From: Datura wrightii
Lineage: Eukaryota > Streptophyta > Magnoliopsida > Solanales > Solanaceae
NCBI GenBank assembly: GCA_035772735.1
Contig: JASDFA010000006.1
Coordinates: 28,251,501-28,315,500 of the forward strand
Reading direction: 5' to 3'
DNA length: 64,000 bases
A program made the translations under genes and the position numbers. The notes under the pieces were generated by a model. The model was not told the origin of the DNA, did not search any database, and was given only the letters and a program-made list of their open reading frames with translations. Of the stretch, positions 21,850 through 33,611 are shown one piece after another; positions within the stretch are counted from its first letter, which is position 1, and each line of letters begins with the position of its first letter.

Positions 21850-24800
21850 GATTCAGAAGCGTCGCCTGATGTGGTGACAGGGATGCTAACTATTTGCTCA
21901 CACCCTGCTTATGTGTTAATTGATCCAGGGTCTACTTTGTCCTACATTACTCCATTTGTGGCACGGAAGTTTAGTATTACACCAGAATCATTACAGCAGC
22001 CTTTCTTAGTATCCACGCCCGTCGGTGACTCTATCACAGCTAGCCGAATCTACCACGGGTGTACAATAGAGGTTGCTGATCGTCAGACCACAGTAGATCT
22101 GGTCGAGTTAGAAATGATAGACTTCGATGCCATAATGGGTATGGATTGGTTAGTACCATGTTTTGCTAATGTTGAATGTTGGACCAAAATGGTCCGGTTC
22201 CACTTCCCAGGAGAAACAGTACGGGAGTGGAAGGGCAGCACCGCTACGCCAAAAGGTAGGTTTATTTCCTACCTTCAGGCGAGAAAGTTGATATCTAAGG
22301 GGTGTATTTACCATCTGGTCAGAGTTCAGGATGTCCAAGAAGAATTTCCGACACTCCAGTCTGTCTCAGTGGTGAATGAATTCCCAGATGTATTTCCTAA
22401 TGAGTTACCTGGTATTCCCCCAGAAAGGGAAATAGACTTTGCTATCGACTTGTTACCAGGCACTCAGCCAATATCAATACCTCCCTATCGTATGGCTCCT
22501 GCAGAACTCAGAGAATTAAAGGAGCAGTTGAAAGACTTGTTAGATAAAGGTTTTATCAGGCCGAGTACTTCACCGTGGGGTGCGCCAGTTTTATTCGTAA
22601 GAAAGAAAGATGGCTCGCTCCGAATGTGCATAGACTATCGGCAGCTAAATAAAGTTACAGTAAAGAACAAGTACCCGCTCCCCAGAATTGATGACTTATT
22701 TGATCAGTTGCAGGGAGCCAGATACTTTTCTAAGATTGACTTGCGGTCCGGATATCACCAGGTCCGAGTCCGTGAGAGAGATATTCCTAAGACAGCGTTC
22801 AGGACCCGATATGGACATTTTGAATTTCTAGTTATGTCCTTCAGGTTAACGAATGCCCCAGCAGTCTTTATGGACCTGATGAATAGTATTTTCAGACCTT
22901 TCCTGGACTTGTTCGTGATAGTATTCATTGATGATATTCTGGTGTATTCTCGCTCTGAAGTAGATCACCGGACTCATTTGCGGACAGTGCTCCAGATTCT
23001 CAGGGACCGCCAGTTGTATGCTAAATTTTCGAAGTGTGAATTCTGGCTTAACTCAGTGGCCTTTTTAGGGCATATTGTCTCAGACGCTGGTATACAGGTA
23101 GACAAGCAGAAGATAGAAGCAGTTAAGTCATGTACTAGGCCTACCACTCCGACGGAAGTTCGTAGCTTTCTGGGGTTGGCAGGATATTACAGAAGGTTCG
23201 TTGAAAGGTTCTCGACCATTGCAGCACCTTTAACTAAATTGACACAGAAAGCAGCAAAGTTTCAATGGACAGAGACATGCGAGCAGAGCTTCCAGGAATT
23301 GAAAGACAGATTAACCTCCGCTCCAGTGTTGGCATTACCGGAAGGCACAGAAGGTTATTCAGTTTATTGTGATGCGTCAGGTGTTGGGTTAGGTTGTGTG
23401 TTGATGCAGCATGGTAGAGTAATTGCATATGCTTCCAGATAGCTGAGGAAACACGAAAAGAATTACCCCACCCACGACCTGGAATTGGCCGCAGTAATCC
23501 ATGCCTTAAAAATGTGGAGGCATTACCTGTACGACGTCCATGTTGATATTTACATAGATCATAAGAGCTTACAGTACATTTTCACTCAGAGGGAGTTAAA
23601 TCTACGGCAACGCCGCTGGTTGGAGCTGTTAAAAGATTATGATGTGAATATTCTATACCACACTGGAAAAGCTAATGTTGTAGCAGATGCCCTGAGCCGT
23701 AAGTCAATGGGGAGTTTGGCGTATTTGTGACCTGAGAAACAGAAGTTAGCTAAAGAAATTCATCAGTTAGCTGGTCTAGCCGTTCGAGTAATGGAAACAG
23801 GAAATAATAGAGCAGTCATTCAGAATTCTGCGGTGTCATCATTAGTTACAGAGGTAAAAGAACGACAGTACGAGGATCTCGATTTAGTCCAGCTCAGAGA
23901 TAGAATTCAGAAAGGTAAGGAGCCAGATTTTCAGATAACCGAGGATGATGTGCTACACTGTAAGGGCCGCCTCTATGTCCCGAATGTTTCAGGACTTCGT
24001 GGGCAGATCATGCATGAGGTACATTATGCTCGCTATTCCCTTCATCCAGGAGCGACCAAAATGTACCATGACATCAGAGACATCTACTGGTGGCCGGGTA
24101 TGAAAGCTGAGATAGCTGAATTTGTATCTCGATGTTCTAATTGTCAGCAGGTAAAAGCCGAGCACCAGAAACCGGGAGGTTTGACGCAAGAGATAACGGT
24201 ACCTATGTGGAAATGGGAAGTGATAAACATGGATTTTGTAACAGGGTTACCCCGTACTAGACGCAGAAATGATTCCATTTGGGTAATAGTTGACAGGCAG
24301 ACAAAATCAGCTCATTTCCTGCCAGTGAGGGCTACCTTCTCAGCTGAGGATTATGCCGAATTATATATCAGAGAAATAGTTAGATTGCATGGAGTGCCGG
24401 TATCTATCATTTCAGATAGGGGAGCACAGTTTACAGCTAGATTCTGGTAGTCGTTTCAGAAAGGTTTGGGAACGCAGATTAACTTGAGCACAACATTCCA
24501 TCCTCAAACAGATGGGCAGGCTAAACGTACGATTCAGACGCTCGAAGATATGCTACGAGCGTGTGTGTTAGATTTTGGGGGTAGCTGGGATGAACACCTC
24601 TCGTTGATTGAATTTGCTTATAATAACAACTACCATTCAGCTATTCAGATGGCGCCTTTCGAGGCATTATACGGGCGAAAATGTAGAACGCCGGTGGGCT
24701 GGTTTGAAATAGGAGAATCAGCATTAGTTGGCCCAGACATTGTTCGGCAGTCCGAGGAAAAGATAAAGCTTATCCGAGAACGTTTACTAACTGCTCAGAG

Positions 24801-25272
24801 CCGCCAGAAGTCTTATGCAGATATGCGGCGCAAAAATCTAGAATTTTTGGTAAATGATTGGGTATATCTGAAAGTGTCCCCGATGAAAGGGGTAATGAGG
24901 TTTGGCAAGAAAGGCAAGCTTAGCCCAAGATTCATTGGGCCATATCAGATTCGGCGAAGAATAGGCTGAGTTGCATACGAGTTGAACTTGCCTCCAGAGT
25001 TAGCATATGTTCACCCAGTATTCCATGTTTCTATGTTAAGGAAGTTTGTAGGGGACCCTTCTACAGTGGTTCCGGTTCAAGAAGTCTAGGTCACAGAAGA
25101 GTTAGCATATGAAGAGGTTCCCGTAGCTATCTTAGACAGACAGATTCGCAGGCTGAGAACTAAAGATGTTGCGTCTGTCAAAGTATTGTGGCGTACCAGA
25201 AATTGTGAGGAAATGACGTGGGAAGCAGAAGAAGATATGAAAGTCAGATACCCTCACCTATTTCAGACCTAG
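21850..25272 (+). pseudogene. A4 pol: protease, RT, RNase H, integrase, chromodomain
   Basis: In frame with gag to the TAG at 25270; gag plus pol is 1,595 codons. The protease site LIDPGST (Asp codon 21922) is intact. RT runs from about 22430 with the FIDD box near 22928; the usual SFGLTNAPA reads SFRLTNAPA. RNase H starts at about 23355 (VYCDASG). The integrase has a His/Cys zinc region (24010-24140) and catalytic Asp codons near 24232 and at 24415, but the third catalytic residue (GQAERT in the relatives) is Lys (24523-24525). A chromodomain closes the frame. Stops are at 23440, 23728, 24448, 24967 and 25087. There are no frameshifts. Confidence 0.88.
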
Positions 25273-25505
25273 TCAGGCGACAGGTATGTCCGTATCATTA
25301 CTTATACAGTACCTTATGGTTGTATGTTTGTAAATGATAAAAAAAAAGTGATATCTAGTTATCCAGTGGATCTTAAAATATTGTGTGCAGTGCCTGTGTT
25401 GGACTTTTCTGCATTTCAGGTTTTTGTGATAGTCCATATTACAGGGGAAACTCTGCCGAAATTTTTCTAGAAAGTAAAGTAAGTAGTCCACTAGATAACA
25501 GTGTA

Positions 25506-25539
25506 CATTCGGGGACGAATGTTCTTAAGGGGGGGAGAA
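25506..25539 (+). other. A4 pre-tract hairpin and polypurine tract
   Basis: CATTCG/CGAATG around GGGA (25506-25521), then the purine tract AAGGGGGGGAGAA (25527-25539) touching the LTR. The tract primes plus-strand DNA. Confidence 0.85.
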
Positions 25540-27477
25540 TGTTATACCCCGTAGAATTTCCGGCACCTAGACGACCTATTCGCATGTTGGTTAAGCATAT
25601 TAGAAGGCCATACGTGCTAGAGAAAGGCCGGGAAAAAGATCAGACGAGAAACCCGTCGAACCATCGCGGGAGGAGCCAAGGCAGAGCCCCTCCGCGATGG
25701 CAGCGTGTCACGGAGGTGAGGCCTCCGCGATGGCTCCGTGACACGTTGCCCAGGTTCAGGCCCAAGTATATAAGCCCCACTTTGGTTTAATTTCATTTAA
25801 CCAAAGGAAATTTCAAAAAAAAAAATAGAGGCTTCGGCAGAGAGAAGTAAGGACGAAGGAAATTATATAATTTTCATCTGATTACCCTGCCAAACGCTGC
25901 CCAAACTCAAATTAATCCCAGGTACCGAAGTATTTAGCAGCAGAGAGCATTCCTACGGATTTAGTTTCGTAAAATACGGCCGACGAATCGTCGAGCCACC
26001 GAGCTAAGGTAAGTGGAATTGCTCTAAATTAGTGTCTATGTGTTCCTAGCTGTGAAGTGAATGTTTCTCCCTTCTGGCCTGCTGAAAAATAGTGAGTTTT
26101 CGACCGTCTTTCGATAAGCCTAAGTTTAGGCTATAAACTATATCGAAAGTAACGTTTCTCTTTATAATAAAGCTGTATTTAGTATTAATTGACGTATTTA
26201 TGAATGCAGTTGGGAGAAAAAAGTTGAAGTACCAGTCGAGCCTCGTCCGACGGACGAATAGTTCAAGAATAAGGTACGTAAAGCTCGTTCCCTCGGCAAG
26301 TTAAGTAATATTGATAGTATAGTAATTCACAGGCCAGTAGAATGTTCAGAAGTTAAGTATTGCGTTACTGAACATGTTGATACGATATCAGAAGCCTCAA
26401 GTTGTAACTTTCGTGAAACTTATTAGTATGACATAGATTCCGACTCAAGTGTTAGAAACTGCTCAGCATGCTCAGTATGTGATGTAATATGAACTGTTAA
26501 GATATTGTTGTATTCAGTTAAAACTCCGCAAAGCAATGCGGTATCCGTAAAGCACTTCAGAAATAGAATAGTAGGCTAAAATGAAGGTTAGAAAGCATGT
26601 TAGGGATAGGGAATCATGTTAATACAGAAACTCAGTAACCAGCATAATTTCAGCAAAAAGACTATCTTGAATAGCATTTGCCCCAGTACAGCCCGGCAGG
26701 AGACTATATTCATATTTATATATATTTACCTGCCTTAGCATGTATCAGATACGTACAGATTACTATCATTAGCTCATCATGTAGTATATACGGCACCTTA
26801 TCCCTGATAGCCTCAGCATGTGAGATACGCATACAACATTACTAGTTGAGACCGATGTATTGTTTGGGGTTGGATTACCCAGCATCTATGACCGCCCCAA
26901 GGTTAATAGCTGTATCGACTCGTCCGCCAGAGGACGAGGATACGTCACTCTACGGAGTGGTATGCCGTCCCGCAAGGGGACGAAGATGAGATGCCAGTTT
27001 CCCCATATTGTGCCTTGGTCGGCCCTTATACACCCCCCGTCGAGCGGGTACGCCCGGGGTGTTGATTCAGGAGTCCTTCGGACTCAGGTACAGTTATAGT
27101 CAGGGGCTCAGCGAGCCCAAGTGCATACCCAGGGGACCGGCAGGATGCTTATAGCCGTTATAGGAGATGGGATGACCGGGGTAGGGGTGTAGATTCTGTG
27201 CTGGTTGTACCTCCCGGCTTATGGGGGCCGGGTAAGGTTTGTGTATGCCATGTTATGTTATGTATGTTATGCCATATTACATTAGACATGAGTAGATTAG
27301 TAGTGGAATGATACGTCTCCAGGTATGACTCATACTCCCTCCGGTATGATTATGAACAGGTACAATTTATACCATCAGACAGTTAATCTAGTTCTTCCTA
27401 TTTCAGTTTCGTCAGTTATGTTATTGATTTCAGTTATTGCTTTACATACTCAGTACCACACCTTGGGGGGTATGACT
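25540..27477 (+). repeat. A4 3' LTR with deleted and inverted end
   Basis: Matches the 5' LTR closely (mostly transitions apart) up to CTCAGTACCA near 27459. It then jumps to CCTTGGGGGGTATGACT, the exact reverse complement of 17 bases near the normal LTR end. The CAAAT duplication follows directly. About 630 bp are missing, including the GGTACTGACGCCC block. Confidence 0.88.
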
Positions 27478-28268
27478 CAAATGATGGCCACTCAGCGCCA
27501 GTCAGTGCCACCTATAACAGTAGAGCCATCAGGTGGATCTGGCAGTTCGAGGGTCAGAGAATATTTGGCATTGGGTCCCCACAATTCACAGGGTCAGATC
27601 AGGCAGAAGACCCCCAGGATTTCCTAGATCAGATGCAGAGAATCTTCCGGGTCATGCATGTGACACCTACATAATTAGTTGAGATGATAGTATTCCGGTT
27701 GCGAGACTAGCTGTATTATGGTACGAGAGTTGGGAAAGGTCTCGAGGGAGAGATGTTGCCCCTCCAACCTGGTCCAGCTTCTTGGAGGCCTTCCTAGACC
27801 GTTATTTGCCAAGGGAGATCCGGCAGGCCCGGATGGATCAGTTCTTGCACTTGGAGCAGGGGGTGAGGAGCGTATGAGAATATGCCTTATAGTTTGACTC
27901 CTTAGCCCGCTATGCTCCAGCTTTTGTGGACACTATGCCATCTAGAGTCCACCGGTTTATTATGGGTCTGAACTCAGAATACATTGAGGCATGCATGATA
28001 GCTACATTACGGGAAGATATGGACATTGCCCGAGTGCAGGCCTTTGCCCAAACTATTGAGGGCCTTAGACAGCGACAACAGGATAGTAGACAGACAAATC
28101 AGGAGCAGCGCCACAGGGATAGATAAGATGAGATACAGAGGGAGGTTCAGAAAGGACCCAGACCCCGATTGTCAGACAGGCCCCCTAGACCCCCACCTCC
28201 ACCACAACAGCAGAGGGGTAGATTTATTAGTCGAGGGCAGTCAGAGTCTGGTGGCAGTTCTCGAATGG
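27478..28268 (+). pseudogene. A3 gag, C-terminal part
   Basis: Resumes A3 gag after A4 (MMATQRQSVPP) through the capsid domain, the PSRVHRFIMGLN stretch (about 27940) and the Arg-rich tail. A frameshift lies near 27578, and there are stops such as those near 27672 and 27874. At about 28269-28274 the gag reading ends inside the region before the zinc knuckle and joins sequence from just upstream of integrase. Confidence 0.82.
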
Positions 28269-29609
28269 TGGATAATTGAGGATAAAGTGCTGCGATGTAA
28301 GGGCCGCCTCTGTGTTCTAGATATTTCAGGGCTCCGCCAGCAGATTATGAGTGAGGTACATTACGCCCGCTATTCTTTCCAACCAGGCGTGACGAAAATG
28401 TACCACGATATTAAGGAAATCTACTGGTGGCCAAGTATGAAAAGAGAAATAGCCGAATTTGTAGCCCAATGTCCAAACTGCCAACAGGTAAAAGCGGAAC
28501 ACCAGAAACTAGGTGGGTTAACTCAGGACGTAGTTGTGCCTCTCTGGAAATGGGAAGCAGTGAACATGGACTTTGTAGCAGGATTACCCCATACCAGACA
28601 TAGACATGATTCCATTTGGGTAATAGTTGACAGACTGACAAAATCAGCCCACTTCCTGCCAGTGAAAGCTACTTTCTCTGCCGAAGATTATGCCGAACTG
28701 TATATTAGAGAAATAGTTAGATTACACGGTGTTCCAGTATCTATTATCCCTGACAGAGGAGCACAATTTATAGCTAGATTTTGGCAGTCATTTCAGAGAG
28801 GTCTGGGGACGCAAATTAATTTGAGCACAACATTCCACCCTCAGAAAGATGGACAGGCTGAACGCACTATTCAAACGCTTGAGGATATGCTACGGGCGTG
28901 TGTGCTAGATTTTGGAGGTAGCTGGGACGAGCATTTGCCGCTAATTGAGTTTGCCTATAATAATAGCTATCACTCAGCCATCCAGATAGCGCCCTTTGAG
29001 GCATTGTATGGGCGAAAATGCAGATCGCCAGTTGGTTGGTTCGAAGTTGGAGAGTCAGCGCTGATTGGGCCAGATATTATTCAACAGTCAGAGGAGAAGG
29101 TAAAACTTATTAGAGAACGCCTACTAACTGCACAGAGCCGCTAGAAATCGTATGCTGATGTGCGGCGCAGACACCTAGAATTTGATGCGAATGACTGGGT
29201 ATTCCAGAAAGTATCTCTAATGAAAGGGGTGATGAGATTCGGTAAGAAAAGTAAGCTCAGTCCGAGGTTCGTTGGGCCTTATCAGATTCGTCGAAGGATA
29301 GGCCAAGTGGCAAATGAGTTGAACTTGCCTCCAGAATTATAATCCGTTCATCCTGTTTTTCACGTATCTATGCTAAGGAAGTGCATCGGAGATCCATCCA
29401 GAGCAGTCCTAGTCCAGGATGTCCAGGTTACGGAAGAGCTGGCCTATGAAGAGGTTCTGGTAGCCATCTTAGACAAATAGATTCGTAGATTGAGAACCAA
29501 AGATATTGCTTCTGTCAAGGTGCTGTGGCGTAATAGGAATCGAGAAGAGATGACTTGGGAAGCAGAGAAAGATATGAAAACCAGATATCCTCATTTGTTC
29601 CAAGCCTAG
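28269..29609 (+). pseudogene. A3 integrase and chromodomain
   Basis: From a deletion junction at about 28270 the frame reads EDKVLRCKGRLC, then the His/Cys zinc region (28350-28490). The catalytic Asp is near 28569; the second Asp follows a changed residue (IIPDRGAQF), and the catalytic Glu is retained (DGQAERT, near 28861). The stretch ends with the C-terminal domain and chromodomain, stop TAG at 29607. Nonsense codons are at 29142 (from CAG), near 29340 and near 29478. Protease, RT and RNase H are absent. Confidence 0.83.
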
Positions 29610-29865
29610 TCAGACAACAGGTATGTTAGTATTGTCATTTTATATAGTGCCTTATAGTATATGTATAAATGAGGTAGTCGACTCTAGTCTTTTATAAGAT
29701 GAATGCTATAGTATTGTGTGGAGTACCTGTATTGGACTTTTTTGCATTTCAGGTTTTTTAGATAGTCCATATTACAGAGGAAACTCTGCCAAATTTTTTT
29801 TCTAAGAATAAGTTGAGTAAGTTAAGAATTCCCATAAATAGAAGTTATCGAGGACGAATGTTCTT

Positions 29866-29879
29866 AAGGGGGGGGAGAA
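29866..29879 (+). other. A3 polypurine tract
   Basis: AAGGGGGGGGAGAA directly before the 3' LTR. The preceding hairpin is degraded here (TATCGAGGACGAATG). The 256 bases between the pol stop and this tract hold no gene. Confidence 0.85.
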
Positions 29880-32316
29880 TGTTACACCCCGTAAATTCTC
29901 AACATATAGATGGCCTATTCGCATGTTGGTTAAGAGTTTTTGAATGCCATACATGCTAGGAAAAGGCCCGGGGAAAGACCGAATAAGAGATCCGTCGAAC
30001 CATCGCGGAGGGAGCTGGGGCAGAGCCCCTCCGCGATGGCAACTTGCCACGGAGGGAGGGCCTCCACGTTGGCTCCGTGTCACGGAGGCCCCGTCCAGGC
30101 CCAAGTATAAAATCCTCCAACTTCGGTTTAAAATGTTAAATTTCATATAGTTTTCCAGAAAAGTTGAGGGAAAACAGAGAGGACAAGGGTTCTTTGATAA
30201 TTTCCGTCCGATTATGCAGTCAAACACGGTCCAAACTCGAATTAATCCTAGATACCGAGGTATTAAGAAGCAAGGAGCATTCCTACGTATTTAGTTTCGT
30301 GAAATTCGGCCGGCGAATCGTCGTGCTACCGAGCTAAGGTAAGTGGAATTTCTCCAAATTAGTGTCAATATACTCCTAGCCCTAAAGTGAGTATTTCTCC
30401 CTTCTGGACTTTCGAGAAATAACGAGTTTTCGACCGTTTTTTGATAAGCCAAAGTTTGGGCTTTATATATATTGAAAGTAATACTTTCTTCAAGAATATT
30501 AGCATATTTAGTTCTAATTGATATATATGAATGCAGTTGGGAGAAATAGCAGAAATACTGACCGAACTATGCCAGTTAGTCGGGAACTCTGAAGCGAAGG
30601 TATGTAAAGCTAATTCCTTCGGCAAGTTAGTAATCCAGCATAGTAAATAGCGTGATGTACAGAAGAAAGAATTCAGAAGTCGAGAATTGAGTCCATTATG
30701 AATTTAGCAAGCATGTTTTATAATATTATGACATATATGTTCAGAATAAAAGTTAGTAAAGCAATATCAAACAGTCAGATAATATCTCAGTTGCAGTATA
30801 GTCAGACAGTCAAATAATATCTCAGTTGCAGTATAGTCAGACAGTTAGATAATATCTCAGTTACAGTATAGCCAGACAGTCAGATAATATCTCAGATACA
30901 GTATAGTTCAGTATGAGAATCAATTTAAAGCAGAAAAGAGTTCAGAACAAGAAATCAGAATACATATAGTATTTTCAGTTCAAGCATGCTTGCTATACGT
31001 GATTATTGTTTGTTGAGACTTGTTTGTGCTATGAGGGCACCCTTAGAGCGTCCTCACCGCCCCTGGGTTAATAGCTGTGTCGACTCTCCCGCCAGAAGGG
31101 TGAGTATACTTCACTCCAAGGAGTGGCATGCCGTCCGCAGTAGGACGAAGATGGAATGGAGCATTCCCCATATCAGGCTGATCAGCATAGCAGTATAGCT
31201 TACCCTGTTGTGCGCTTGCGCCTAGGGGCCAGATTACAGATACAGTTACAGTTACAGTTACAGTACAGGAGTCCTCCGGACTCAGACACAGTTATAGTCA
31301 GAGGCCATAGCCAGAGCTGTGGACCCAAGGGGGCCGGTTGAGGTGCTCGTAGTTAGTAGACGAGTGGAATGATTTATTTTTGGATTATTTTAACCCGGGT
31401 ATGGGTATATAGATTGTTTGTTGGTTGGCACCTTCCGGCTTATGGGGGTTGGTATTGGTCCTTGCTTGTTATATATGTATATATATGTTATTTATTAGCT
31501 GACATACAACAGATCGCCACATTGCCAGGTATGCACCTGCCTTACTCACAGTACAGATAAGCTTGTTTCAGATTCCATCAGTCCAGACAGTTCCAGATAT
31601 TTCCTACTATTCAGAGTTTCTAGTTATATTGTTTATATTCAGTTACGTTCAGTTTGCTTTGCATACTCGGTACCAGTGGTACTGACGCCCATTTGGGGCG
31701 CTGCATTACTTGCCTGCAGGTACTCATAGACGAGGAGCCGATCCCTCGTGATTCCAGCCAGCTCATTGAGTCATCAGCTCCATCCGGAGCTAGATAGCTA
31801 GAGGTCTATTTCCTTTCTTTATTGTACAGTACGGGTAGGTCGGGGCCCTGTCCCGACCATCTTTTCAGTATTCTTAGAGGCTTTTAGATTGTATATATAT
31901 CTCCCTGTGGTTAGTTGTGCCGGTCGTGTGGGGTCGTGCGTGTGTTAGTTGTTTAGTGTTGTGCTTATGTTGGCTGTGTGGGGCCGTATCCTGTTAGTAG
32001 TGGTGACCTTGTCGGTCACGTAGTTGTTCGGCATTTGTTATACTGATTTAGAGATAACTAGACAGTATGGTGGCCTTGTCGGCCCGCATAGATTCCCCTA
32101 TATGAATATGATTCTGGTTAGCTGATGTTATAGTACAGGTGGCTATAGGCCTAGTCGGTCAGAGGCTGTATTTACAATCGTTATATAGCCCGTTGATTCT
32201 GTGAATCAGAGTTAGAGCCAGCCAGGCACCAGATGTGCTTAGGCTTAGTAGTCTAGCAGTTCAGGTCCTAATAGGGCATCAGGTGCCAGTCATACCCTCC
32301 AAGGCGGGGCGTGACA
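29880..32316 (+). repeat. A3 3' LTR
   Basis: 2,437 bp, TGTTACACCCCGTAAATTC to GGCGGGGCGTGACA. It matches the A3 5' LTR closely; much of the length difference comes from one additional 35-bp minisatellite unit (four units, 30772-30907, against three). Confidence 0.9.
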
Positions 32317-33342
32317 TGTATTCTGATTTCTTATTCTGAACTCTTTTCTGCATTAAATTGATTCTCATACTGAGCTATATTGTATTCTGAGATATTATCT
32401 GACTGCCTGATATTGCTTTACTAACTTTCATTCTGAATATATCATAATATTATAAAACATTCTTGCTAGATTCATACTGGACTCAATTCTTGACTTCTAA
32501 TTCTTTCTTCTATAGTTCACGCTATTTGCTATACTGGATTACTAACTTGCCGAAGGAATTAGCTTTACATACCTTCGCTTCGGATTTCCCGACTAAGTGG
32601 CGTAGCTCGGTCAGTACTTTTGCAATTTCTCCCAACTGCATTCATATATATATATATATCCATTAGAACTAAATACGCTAATATTCTTGATGAAAACATC
32701 ACTTTCAATATATATATAGCCCAAACTTTGGCTTATCAAAAAACGGTCGAAAACTCGCTATTTCTCAAAAGTACAGAAGGGCGAAATACTCACTTTAGGG
32801 CTAGGAGTATATTGACACTAATTTGGAGCAATTCCACTTACCTTATCTCGGTAGCACGATGATTCGCCGGCCGAATTTCACGAAACTAAATCCGTAGGAA
32901 TGCTCTTTACTGCTTAATACCTCGGTATCTAGGATTAATTCGAGTTTGGATTGCGTTTGGCGGCGTAATCAGATGATAAATGGATAGGATTGTTCGTTCC
33001 TCCTTCTCTATGGGTTTACTCTCTGTTCTCGCTGGAAATTATAAGTTAATTTAAGCAAAAACCAAAGTTTGGAGGCTTTTATACTTAGGGCTGCACCTCA
33101 CCTCCGTGATACGCTGTGTATCACGGAGCCAAGCCTCCGTGAAACGCTGTGTATCGCGGAGGTGAGCCTCTGTGACACTATGGCCATCGCAGAGGAGGTC
33201 TACAAGCCTCCTCTTGCGATGGTTCGACGTGTCATTTATCCGGTATTTTCCCGAGCCTTTTCCTAGCATGTATGGCATTCAAAAACTCTTAACCAACATG
33301 CGAATAGGCCATTTACATGTTGAGAATTTACGGGGTGTAACA
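32317..33342 (-). repeat. A2 3' LTR, second part (start of LTR)
   Basis: Continues A2's LTR from the break at 14833. It ends, reading right to left, at GAATTTACGGGGTGTAACA (33342). It contains the hairpin CTCCGTGATAC/GTATCACGGAG around GCTGT (33102-33128) beside the inverted TATA-like box near 33080. Confidence 0.88.
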
Positions 33343-33376
33343 TTCTCCCCCCCTTAAGAACATTCGTCCTCGAATG
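33343..33376 (-). other. A2 polypurine tract and pre-tract hairpin
   Basis: Inverted purine tract TTCTCCCCCCCTT (33343-33355), then CATTCG/CGAATG around TCCT (33361-33376), the same order as in A4 and A5 on their strand. Confidence 0.85.
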
Positions 33377-33611
33377 TAAGCTTCTATTCATAGGAATTCT
33401 CAACTTACTCAACTTATTCTAGAAAAATTTTGGCAGAGTTTCCCCTATAATATGGACTATCTCAAAAACCTGAAATGCAGAAAAGTCCAATACAGGTACT
33501 CCACAAAATACTATAGTATCCATCTCATAAAAGACTAGAGTCGACTATCTCATTATACATATACTATAAGGCACTTCATAAAATAAAAATACTAACATAC
33601 CTCTTGACTGA

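Larger units (their letters stand above)
17707..27477 (+). mobile_element. A4: chromovirus inside A3 gag
   Basis: Flanked by the duplication CAAAT (17702-17706 and 27478-27482), and the gag reading of A3 resumes exactly after it. The 5' LTR is 17707-20274, the interior 20275-25539 and the 3' LTR 25540-27477. The 3' LTR is about 630 bp shorter than its partner and ends in an inverted LTR tip instead of the normal end. gag-pol is in one frame with seven nonsense codons. Its LTR (TGTTATACCCCGTAGAATT) defines a second subfamily. Confidence 0.9.
14834..32316 (+). mobile_element. A3: internally deleted chromovirus inside the A2 LTR
   Basis: Plus-strand element with 5' LTR 14834-17243 and 3' LTR 29880-32316, flanked by TATAT (14829-14833) and TGTAT (32317-32321). 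The uninterrupted A2 5' LTR shows CTGTATTCTG here, so the duplication was TGTAT with one later change. The interior is only about 2.9 kb once the guest A4 is removed, against 5.3 kb in A4 and A5, because protease, RT and RNase H are deleted. A3 is thus defective in its own right, besides being interrupted by A4 in gag. Confidence 0.87.

Noticed and set aside
25383..25790. 135-codon plus-strand ORF across the A4 3' LTR start
   Set aside because: It runs through the untranslated region, polypurine tract and LTR start and repeats in the 5' LTR (17706-17957); it is a by-product of the GC-rich cassette.
28026..28270. Novel fusion of gag and integrase in A3 as a new gene
   Set aside because: The frame before the junction is not the gag frame, so the apparent fusion protein has a meaningless N-terminal part; a deletion explains it.
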